Source of the DNA: 40CM-2-70-7 sp035631315
GTDB taxonomy: Bacteria; Gemmatimonadota; Gemmatimonadetes; Gemmatimonadales; GWC2-71-9
Direction: 5' to 3'
DNA: 64,000 nucleotides
Assembly: GCA_035631315.1 (NCBI GenBank)
Contig: DASQIZ010000020.1
Location: 1-64,000, forward strand
The position numbers were made by a program, and so were the translations under genes. Below are positions 42,811 to 49,881 of the stretch, one piece after another (the stretch's first letter is position 1; each line of letters opens with the position of its first letter). Below the pieces are notes generated by a model. The model was not told the origin of the DNA and did no database searches. It worked only from the letters and a program-made list of their open reading frames with translations.

Positions 42811-43439
42811 TGCCTATCTGCACCGGACTCGCCCCCGATCCTCGCCGCCCCGGCTACCGTGTGGTGGAAGTGGATCGGGGGCGTTTTGCGTCCCTCCCCG
42901 ACGACGCCCTCCGGCCATTGGCGCTCGCCATCGGCGCGGAAGTCACTTCCGAAATCCGGAGCACACTCGACACCCTCGCGGAAGTCGAAGGCGCCTACCA
43001 AGCCGCGGTGCGCCTGGAGCGGCTGCGCTCCCACGCCAAGCGGGACCTGCGCCGGCGTCTCCTACAAAAGCAACACCGCGGGGAAGTCGTGGATCAGGCG
43101 ATCGCCCGGCTCGAGTGGGCCGGCATCGTGGACGACCGCCGGTTCGCCGAGACCTTTGCGCGGGCCAAGGTCTCGCGGGGACGAGGCCCAAGCCGGGTGT
43201 TGCGGGACCTTCTGACGCAGGGCGTAGATCGGCGCCTGGCGGAGCAGGCGGTGGCCCGGGCCGTGGAGCAGGAGGGGGTGGATCCCGTCAGTGCCGCGCG
43301 GACAATCGCGGAGCGGCGGGCAAAACAGCTGACCGACCTCCCGCCGGCCACCAAACGCCGGCGCCTGATGGCCTACCTGGTCCGGCGCGGGTTTGGGGGC
43401 GCGGAGACGCGGGACTTGGTGCGCGAGCTTTGCGGCTGA
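42810..43439 (+). CDS. recX: Regulatory protein RecX
   Basis: 209-residue modulator of RecA filaments. The three-helix-repeat pattern is visible as RLERLRSHAKRDLRRRLLQK, VVDQAIARLEWAGIVDDRRFAE and RGFGGAETRDLVREL. An N-terminal extension of about 70 residues precedes the repeats. GTG 42810 shares its G with the recA TAG stop, preceded by GGAGGAG, so recA-recX are translationally coupled. Confidence 0.92.
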   Translation: MPICTGLAPDPRRPGYRVVEVDRGRFASLPDDALRPLALAIGAEVTSEIRSTLDTLAEVEGAYQAAVRLERLRSHAKRDLRRRLLQKQHRGEVVDQAIARLEWAGIVDDRRFAETFARAKVSRGRGPSRVLRDLLTQGVDRRLAEQAVARAVEQEGVDPVSAARTIAERRAKQLTDLPPATKRRRLMAYLVRRGFGGAETRDLVRELCG

Positions 43440-43491
43440 CGGGGGGGGAGCCGTACATTGTGCACCGTCCCGAACGCCCGGAGGGCGGTTG

Positions 43492-43746
43492 TTGGATGAC
43501 GCGGCGGTCGTACCCACCGTCAAGGCTTTCATCGTCGAAAAATTCCTCTTCGGAGCAGACGCCGGTAAAGTCGCTCCCGATACGCCGCTGATTTCAGGCG
43601 GCATCATCGATTCCCTCGGCGTCATCGAGCTGGTCACGTTTCTGGAGCAGACCTTCGGGATCACCGTCGAAGCTCGCGAAGCCGGCAAGACGCATCTGGA
43701 TACCTTGGCGGCCATCGCCGCTCTCGTGAAGCAGAAGCGCGGTTAA
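43492..43746 (+). CDS. Acyl carrier protein
   Basis: 84-residue carrier protein. Ser41 in GGIIDSLGVIELVTFLE is the phosphopantetheine site. It differs from a fatty-acid-synthase ACP in being isolated from fab genes and linked to a dehydrogenase and MBOAT gene; DltC-like or PCP-like roles are possible. The start is TTG 43492 (or the adjacent TTG 43489), just after GGAGGG at 43480-43485; upstream in-frame sequence overlaps recX and is not family-like. A weak TTGCGG-18-TACATT promoter (43430-43459) could drive this operon. Confidence 0.85.
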   Translation: MDDAAVVPTVKAFIVEKFLFGADAGKVAPDTPLISGGIIDSLGVIELVTFLEQTFGITVEAREAGKTHLDTLAAIAALVKQKRG

Positions 43747-43748
43747 CC

Positions 43749-44894
43749 GTGGAATTCGGATGGTCGGCGGAGGATCTCGCGTTCGCGGAGTCCGTCACAG
43801 CCTTCGCCAAGAAGGAGCTGGTCGACGACATCGCGCGGCGCGATCGCGCAGGCGAGTTCCCCCGCGAGCTGTGGCGCGCCTGCGGCCGGTTCGGCATTCA
43901 GGGTCTGCCCGTTCCCAAGGAATTCGGGGGTCGAGGCCTGACGGCGCTCAGCACTGCGCACGCGATGGAAGCCCTGAGCGCGGCCTGTCCCGATGCGGGA
44001 TTCCTGTTCGCGCTGTCGGCCCAGATGTGGATCGTGGAGATGCCGATTACCCGGGTCGGCTCGGAAGAACAGAAGCGGCGCCTGCTTCCCGGGTTGTGCG
44101 ACGGCACGCTCGTCGGGGCACTCGCCATGAGCGAGCCGGGCTCAGGCTCCGACGCCTTCAGTCTCCAGACCCGCGCGGAGGCGGTCGACGGCGGCTACCG
44201 TCTCACCGGCACCAAGACGTTCGTCAGTGAAGGGCCGGTCGCCGACGTGTTCGTCATCTTCGCCACCATCGATCCCTCCCTCGGTCTCTCGGGCATCACC
44301 CCGTTCCTGGTCGAGCGCGACCGTCCGGGCCTCCACGTCGGCGAGCCCGTCCCGAAGATGGGCCTGCGGACGTCGCCGATGTCGGAGATCTCATTCTCGG
44401 ACTGCCGGATCCCGGCTGAGAACCGCCTGGGCCGGGAGGGGCGGGGAGCACAGCTCTTTAACGACACGATGGAGTGGGCGCGATCCTGCATCCTCGCGCT
44501 GGCCGTCGGCGCGATGCGTCGTCAGCTCGATGCGTCAGTGAAGTACGCCCAGGAGCGGAAGCAGTTCGGCGTGGCGATCGGGACGTATCAGTCGGTCCAG
44601 CGCCGCCTGGTGGAGATGAAGGTCCTGTTGGAGGGTGCCCGAATGGCCCTCTACCGGGCCATCTGGGCCAAGCAGGAAGGGAAGGACGCCGGGTCGGCGG
44701 CCGCAATCGCGAAGCTCGTGATCAGCGAAGCCTGGGTCCAGTCCGGACTCCACGCCGTGCAGGTCCGTGGCGGGTACGGCTACACGGAAAGCTACGGGGC
44801 GGAGCGCGATCTCCGTGACGCCGTCGGCTCGCTCTTGTTCGCCGGCACCGTGGACATGCAGCAGAATCTGATTGCCCGAGCCCTGGGATTGTGA
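43749..44894 (+). CDS. Acyl-CoA dehydrogenase-like flavoprotein
   Basis: 381-residue ACAD-family enzyme. GALAMSEPGSGSDAFSL and TGTKTFVSEGPVADVFV form the FAD/substrate pocket; KYAQERKQFGVAIGTYQSVQ and VRGGYGYTESY are conserved. In the C-terminal motif where most ACADs read YEGTSEIQ, this protein reads LLFAGTVDMQ, with Ala365 replacing the catalytic Glu. The substrate is probably carrier-protein-bound, given the ACP gene two bases upstream. The GTG start is used. The stop overlaps the MBOAT gene (GTGA). Confidence 0.88.
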   Translation: MEFGWSAEDLAFAESVTAFAKKELVDDIARRDRAGEFPRELWRACGRFGIQGLPVPKEFGGRGLTALSTAHAMEALSAACPDAGFLFALSAQMWIVEMPITRVGSEEQKRRLLPGLCDGTLVGALAMSEPGSGSDAFSLQTRAEAVDGGYRLTGTKTFVSEGPVADVFVIFATIDPSLGLSGITPFLVERDRPGLHVGEPVPKMGLRTSPMSEISFSDCRIPAENRLGREGRGAQLFNDTMEWARSCILALAVGAMRRQLDASVKYAQERKQFGVAIGTYQSVQRRLVEMKVLLEGARMALYRAIWAKQEGKDAGSAAAIAKLVISEAWVQSGLHAVQVRGGYGYTESYGAERDLRDAVGSLLFAGTVDMQQNLIARALGL

Positions 44895-47377
44895 CCGGGG
44901 GCGCCCTCACCTCAGAGTATCGCACCGGGGATTGGTCCCGAGTCGTCGTTCTGGTCGGACAGTTGGTGCTGGCGCTGGCGGCGGTCTATGCCTTGCAGCT
45001 CGAGAATCGGACGGTGTTCGCGGTCCTCGTCCTTGCCGTCCTCGGCTTCGTCGTTCACGACCGCCTGCCCCCCAAATACCGACTCCCCTTCTTTGCGACG
45101 CTTTCGCTCGGAAGCACCGTCGCCGTGCTCGGGTTCCCGGGGTCACTCTACGTCATCGGCGTCGGCGCCACGCTCATCGCCGTCTGCCACGCGCCGCTCG
45201 GGTACCGCCTCCGGGTCGTCATTCTGCTCGTGCTGGGTGCTGCGCTCTGCTGGCTGCGGGCCTGGCCGGGAATGGGAGACACGCCGGCGCTGGTCGGCCC
45301 CGCGCTCGGCGGGATGTTCATGTTCCGCACGGTGCTGTACGCCAAGTCGGTCAACGACGGGGTGTCGCCCCACGGCCCATGGTGGGCGGTGGCCTACTTC
45401 TTCATGATGCCGAACGTCTGCTATCCGTTCTTTCCGGTGGTGGATTACGACACCTTCGTCGCCACCCACTACGATAGCGAGCGGTTCCGGATCTACGACC
45501 GGGGTCTCCGCTACATCCTCCGGGGCATTCTGCAGCTGCTCGCCTACCGCGTCGTGTACTACGGCTTGGCGATGGACAGCCTGTACGTGGATACGCCGGG
45601 CGAGCTGCTCCGGTACGTCGTGTCGAACTTCCTGCTGTACACCAAGGTCTCCGGGCAATTTCACCTGATCGTCGGGATCCTGAGCTTGTATGGATTCCGC
45701 CTGCCCGAGACCAATCATCTCTACGTCCTGGCGTCGAGTCCGACGGAATTCTGGCGGCGGATCAACATCTATTGGAAGGACTTCATGCTGAAGGTGGTCT
45801 ACACGCCTTCGTTCTTCCGCCTTCGTCGGTACGGCCAGACGTTCGCCATCGTCGCAGCGACGGTCATGGTGTTCATTGCCAGCTGGTTCCTCCACTCATA
45901 TCAGTACTTCTGGATCCAGGGCGAATGGCAGATCATGTCCCGTCGGAATGCCCTGTTCTGGGGGATCTTCGCCATCCTCGTCGTGGGGGCGACCATCTGG
46001 GAGATCCAACCGGGACGTCGGCAGCGGCCGAGGACGACGAAAGGATGGAGCCTGCGCCGCGGCGTCACGACGTTGCTCACGTTCGGGGCCGTGGCGTCGC
46101 TCTGGTCGCTCTGGAACGCCGAGACCGGCGGAACGTGGATGATGATGTGGAGCGAAGCCAGGCGAGGCACGCTGACGGACTGGGTGGCGTTTGCCGCGCT
46201 GGTCTCGTGCTTCGTGGCGTTTGCGGGATTCGCCTGGGGAGCGGCGCGGCTCGAGACGCCGCAGTCCGAGCCCGAGCCCTGGCGGACCATCGCGATCCGC
46301 GGCGGACGTCGGGTGGCGGTTCTCGGCGTGCTGGTCATGGTCGGCCTGCCGGCATTCTGGAATGCGTTACCGGACCGCTACGGTGACATCGGAGACTCGT
46401 TGCACGGCCGGGGCGAGTCCGCCGCCGGGTTCGCGCTGGTCCAGCGGGGCTACTATCAGGCGCTGACCACGGAGAATGACCGCACCGCACGGCCGTGGGT
46501 GCCACCGCCGAACTACACCCACGAGTGGGAGGTATTCGGACCGCAAAAGGATTTTCTGCAACGGGAGTATCCGCGGAGTGCGGTCATCACTTTCCGGGGC
46601 CGGCGCCTGACCACCAATCGATGGGGGTTCCGCGGGCACGACTACGAGCTCGCCAAACCCCGCGACACCTACCGGATCGAGATCTACGGGGCTTCGGACC
46701 TGATGGGGTGGGGCGTGGGCGATCAACAGGTCTTCTCGACGCTGCTGGAAGCGGCGCTGGACTCTGCAGCCCGCACCCGTGGTATGCGGGCCGAAGTCAT
46801 GAACTTCTCGGTGCCGGGCACCAGCGTCGCGCAGGAAGTGGCGCTCCTGGCCAACCGGGGCATGCGCTTCCAGCCCGACCTGGTCCTCCTGTCCGTCCAT
46901 CCGTATGAGCTGTGGTCGCTGGAGGAGACGTTTCACGCCGTCCAAATGTTCAAATGGAGCATTCCGGACACCGGGCTGTCACGACTGGCATCCGGGGCGG
47001 GCGTCGATGCGGGTGGCCAGGGAACCCCCGCGAACTTGCGACTCATCGAAGCCCCGGTGGAGGAGCGCGCATTGCATTGGGCTGCACAACTCGTGCAGGG
47101 GACGGGGGCGCGGTTGGCGGTGATGGAAGTACGTCTTCCGGATCTTCCCGGTGACTTCAACCTCGGAACGGTCCGTCAGGCCGTCCGGGAGTCGGGGCTG
47201 CCCCCCCTGGACTGCACCGGCATCTGGCAGGGGAAGGTGATTCGCGAGTATCGGGTGTCGACCGTGGACACGCACCCCAACGCAGCGGGTCACGCGCTAC
47301 TCGCGAACTGTCTCCTCCAGGCGTTGCAGGCGAACGCGGCGGCACTCAACGTGTTGCCGCTGGCGGGCTCCCGATAG
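44891..47377 (+). CDS. MBOAT acyltransferase fused to SGNH-hydrolase-like domain
   Basis: 828-residue multi-domain membrane protein. The N-terminal ~490 residues have a dozen or so hydrophobic segments. They carry MBOAT-like blocks: LRYILRGILQLLAYRVVYY (207-225), SSPTEFWRRINIYWKDFML (282-300) and His335 in ASWFLHSYQYFW, the likely active-site His. The C-terminal ~300 residues are soluble and SGNH-like: Ser602 in IYGASDLMGWGVGD, Asn638 in VMNFSVPGTS and Asp793/His795 in DTHPNAAGH. MBOAT enzymes (DltB, AlgI, PatA) move acyl groups across the membrane; SGNH partners (DltD, AlgX, PatB) finish transfer. Here both are in one chain, coupled to an ACP gene. Confidence 0.85.
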   Translation: MTGGALTSEYRTGDWSRVVVLVGQLVLALAAVYALQLENRTVFAVLVLAVLGFVVHDRLPPKYRLPFFATLSLGSTVAVLGFPGSLYVIGVGATLIAVCHAPLGYRLRVVILLVLGAALCWLRAWPGMGDTPALVGPALGGMFMFRTVLYAKSVNDGVSPHGPWWAVAYFFMMPNVCYPFFPVVDYDTFVATHYDSERFRIYDRGLRYILRGILQLLAYRVVYYGLAMDSLYVDTPGELLRYVVSNFLLYTKVSGQFHLIVGILSLYGFRLPETNHLYVLASSPTEFWRRINIYWKDFMLKVVYTPSFFRLRRYGQTFAIVAATVMVFIASWFLHSYQYFWIQGEWQIMSRRNALFWGIFAILVVGATIWEIQPGRRQRPRTTKGWSLRRGVTTLLTFGAVASLWSLWNAETGGTWMMMWSEARRGTLTDWVAFAALVSCFVAFAGFAWGAARLETPQSEPEPWRTIAIRGGRRVAVLGVLVMVGLPAFWNALPDRYGDIGDSLHGRGESAAGFALVQRGYYQALTTENDRTARPWVPPPNYTHEWEVFGPQKDFLQREYPRSAVITFRGRRLTTNRWGFRGHDYELAKPRDTYRIEIYGASDLMGWGVGDQQVFSTLLEAALDSAARTRGMRAEVMNFSVPGTSVAQEVALLANRGMRFQPDLVLLSVHPYELWSLEETFHAVQMFKWSIPDTGLSRLASGAGVDAGGQGTPANLRLIEAPVEERALHWAAQLVQGTGARLAVMEVRLPDLPGDFNLGTVRQAVRESGLPPLDCTGIWQGKVIREYRVSTVDTHPNAAGHALLANCLLQALQANAAALNVLPLAGSR

Positions 47378-47383
47378 GGATAC

Positions 47384-48547
47384 TCAGCTCCTCGGGACGT
47401 GCGCGGCGACACGTCGAGCCGCAGCTCCGCAGCCCGCAACGAACCGGAACAAGGGTCCGAAGGCGCGGAGTGAGGTGATGCCGATGAAGTAGAGCCCCGG
47501 TACGCTGCTTTCGAACCAGGGCGACAGCTCGGGGATATTCTGTGTCGCGCGGATCCGGCTGCGGAGAGACGGATCGAGCATGGTGAGCCGGTTGACGTCC
47601 ACCCGATAACCGGTCGCGAGCATCACGTGGTCGACCTTGAGGACCTCCCCGTTGGACACGACCGCGTCCACCCGGTCACCCGCGGCGCTCAGCCGCGTGA
47701 CCGTCTGACCTTCCCGCACCGTGACCTTGCCGACCACCCGGTGATGCAGCCAGTCGCTGGCCCCCGACCGGTAGTCGCTGTTCCAGGAGTCCTTGTACCA
47801 CTGCGGGAGGCGGTAGAACGCGTACGGCGCATGGTCGAGCATCCAGTTCTTCCACCCCGGCGCCACGCCGGCCGACGGGTACCGCATGCGCTCCAGCAGC
47901 GGCCGGTTCCTGCCTCGATCGGGCCCCAGCCACATGATCTCCCGACGGGAGACGACTTGCACCCGGGCGCCGGCCTCGTGCAGGAGCGCCGCGTACTCGA
48001 TGGCGCTCTGTCCGCCGCCGACGACGATGACTTCGCGATTCTTGAAGCGGGAGTAGTCGTTGTACGTCGACGAGTGCGACACGAGGGCGTCCGGCAGCCC
48101 GGTATAGGGCTCGGGCCGGTGCGCGTAGTAGTAGAGCCCGATCGCCATGACCACCGCCCGGCTTTCGATCTCCCGACCGTCCTGCAGCCGGAGGTGGAAC
48201 AGGCCGTCCCGCTGGGCAATTGAGGTGATCAGCGTCTCGTCGACGTCGGGCACCGCGCGCTTCTGGAACCAGAATCCGTAGTCGATGAACGCGTCGATCG
48301 AGAGCGGATGCCCCTCGCGGTACGCGGACTCCTGAAAGAACCTGGCAAAGCCGAGATCCGCGCGCGAATCCCACAGGTTGCTGGCCCACCACTGAGAGCG
48401 AAGGTTCATCCCGCGCGGCATGTGGTCTCGCCACATGCCCAGCGGCTTTCCGAACGTGGCGACGTTCAGACCACGCCCCTTCAGGTGCGCCGCGGTCGAC
48501 AGACCGTAGGGTCCGGCGCCGACGACCACCGCGTCGTATCGATTCAA
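47384..48547 (-). CDS. FAD/NAD(P)-dependent oxidoreductase (monooxygenase-like)
   Basis: 387-residue flavoprotein with two dinucleotide-binding motifs: VVVGAGPYGLSTAAHL (8-23) for FAD and VIVVGGGQSAIEYAALL near 165-181 for NAD(P)H. MLATGYRVDVNRL near 310 is the ATG-type FAD motif seen in flavin monooxygenases and N-hydroxylases. The substrate is unknown. Its start overlaps the ATP-grasp stop (ATGA), so the pair is one minus-strand operon. It ends six bases from the convergent MBOAT gene. Confidence 0.85.
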   Translation of the reverse strand: MNRYDAVVVGAGPYGLSTAAHLKGRGLNVATFGKPLGMWRDHMPRGMNLRSQWWASNLWDSRADLGFARFFQESAYREGHPLSIDAFIDYGFWFQKRAVPDVDETLITSIAQRDGLFHLRLQDGREIESRAVVMAIGLYYYAHRPEPYTGLPDALVSHSSTYNDYSRFKNREVIVVGGGQSAIEYAALLHEAGARVQVVSRREIMWLGPDRGRNRPLLERMRYPSAGVAPGWKNWMLDHAPYAFYRLPQWYKDSWNSDYRSGASDWLHHRVVGKVTVREGQTVTRLSAAGDRVDAVVSNGEVLKVDHVMLATGYRVDVNRLTMLDPSLRSRIRATQNIPELSPWFESSVPGLYFIGITSLRAFGPLFRFVAGCGAAARRVAAHVPRS

Positions 48548-49776
48548 CGGAACACCCTCCGAATGCGGGAAGCGACCCGGGCCCAGACCTGATTCTTGAA
48601 GAAGCGGCCGGTCGCGATGACGGCCGGACCGGGATCACTCCACCAAAAGTAGTCGTAACCGGACGGCCGGAAGAATGACGCCGCGAAATCGAGGAGGATC
48701 CTGGGCCGGGACGGAATGCCGGGGCGGCCCTGCTCCCCCATGGCCAGGAGCGCCGAATCGACGTCTCCTCCCAGATTCCGCATCCAGCCTCCAACCCGGT
48801 AGGACGGCACGCTCGGGATGCGCTCCCCGGCAGCCCACCGATAGAGCAGGAGGGGAAAGTCGACTCCGGCACGCACGGCCACCTCGACCGACGCCGACAG
48901 CCGGGGATTGATTTCCATCAAGTAGGGTCTCCCCTCGCCGTCTCGCCGGAACTCGACTTCGGAGTATCCCTCGAGGTCGATCTCCCGGATGAGTTCTTCC
49001 GCGCCGGGTCCCAAGTCCGGGGGGATCGCGATGCTCTGACGGAGGACCGATTCCCCACCCAACGGAGGGCGGGTGCGCGATGCCCACTGCGCGAACGATG
49101 CGTGGATCTGTCCCCGGGCATAGAGAAAGCTGACGGCCTCCCGGCGGCCGGTGAGGTATTGCTGGAACAGCACCGCGGCCCCGAAGCGGGTGACGGCTTC
49201 GACGGCTGCGGTGGCTTCCGCTTCGGTCACGACGAGCTTCGGTCCCACCCAATGACCCGTCTCATCCTCCCCGACCCACGACTCCGCCGGTTTCACCACG
49301 GCGGGCAATCCGATGTCACGCAGTGCCGCGCGGAGATCCGGGGATCCGCGAATGACCGCCTCGCGGGGAACGAGGAGGCCCACCCGCCGGGCGGCTGCCA
49401 GTGTGCGCTCCTTATTGACGGCGATCTCCAATGCCGCCTCGGAAGCCATCGCGATACGCGTCTGCCGTTCGATCCGGGCGCGATGCGCCCGGAGCATCGA
49501 GATGGTCCCGTCGTGCGAGGGAATCACCACCCGGGCTCCCGACTGTGTCAGCCAGGAATCGAGCCGGGTGAGGTAGCCGTCGGAGCCGTCGGGTGCCTCG
49601 AAGTGGACCGGTCCGGCACACCACCGCGAAGCGAAGGCGGGTATGCGCTCCGCCTCGCTCGTACCGGCAAGGGCGGCAGCAACCCGGAGGCTCCGCCGAC
49701 CCAATGAGCGGATAGCCATCAGTGACTGTCGAACGCCGGCGTTGAGGATGAGGGCGTCGAATCGGGGAGGAGTCAT
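48544..49776 (-). CDS. ATP-grasp carboxylate-amine ligase-like protein
   Basis: 410-residue ATP-grasp enzyme. An N-terminal Rossmann-like domain (DALILNAGVRQSLMAIRSLG, VVIPSHDGTISML) is followed by the ATP-grasp fold: LPAVVKPAESWVGEDETGHW and the metal site EVEFRRDGEGRPYLMEINPR. Such proteins join carboxylates to amines via acyl-phosphates, often in polysaccharide or peptide-like biosynthesis. The start is ATG 49776; the open frame further upstream is antisense to alaS and is not real. It is divergent from alaS and upstream of the oxidoreductase in the same operon. Confidence 0.85.
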   Translation of the reverse strand: MTPPRFDALILNAGVRQSLMAIRSLGRRSLRVAAALAGTSEAERIPAFASRWCAGPVHFEAPDGSDGYLTRLDSWLTQSGARVVIPSHDGTISMLRAHRARIERQTRIAMASEAALEIAVNKERTLAAARRVGLLVPREAVIRGSPDLRAALRDIGLPAVVKPAESWVGEDETGHWVGPKLVVTEAEATAAVEAVTRFGAAVLFQQYLTGRREAVSFLYARGQIHASFAQWASRTRPPLGGESVLRQSIAIPPDLGPGAEELIREIDLEGYSEVEFRRDGEGRPYLMEINPRLSASVEVAVRAGVDFPLLLYRWAAGERIPSVPSYRVGGWMRNLGGDVDSALLAMGEQGRPGIPSRPRILLDFAASFFRPSGYDYFWWSDPGPAVIATGRFFKNQVWARVASRIRRVFR

Positions 49777-49860
49777 GGCGGCCGTTACATTCGTCAGTGG
49801 CCGCGCGTTAGTCAACGGTCGAAGGGCCTTAAGTCCCCATGCGTCTATGAGTTGCCAAAG

Positions 49861-49881
49861 GGGGCGGCTATATTCCGCCCC
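49861..49881 (+). promoter_or_regulatory. Palindrome enclosing a TATATT box directly before the alaS ATG
   Basis: GGGGCGG (49861-49867) and CCGCCCC (49875-49881) form a perfect 7-bp inverted repeat with CTATATT between. TATATT at 49869-49874 is a good -10, placing the predicted transcription start at about the A of ATG 49882, so the mRNA may be leaderless. No convincing -35 was found. E. coli AlaRS is known to repress its own gene through a palindrome flanking the start site, so an operator is plausible. Confidence 0.55.

Noticed and set aside
43475..43487. CGCCC-GGA-GGGCG hairpin over the ACP ribosome-binding site as a riboswitch
   Set aside because: Only a 5-bp stem with a 3-base loop; too short to support a regulatory claim.
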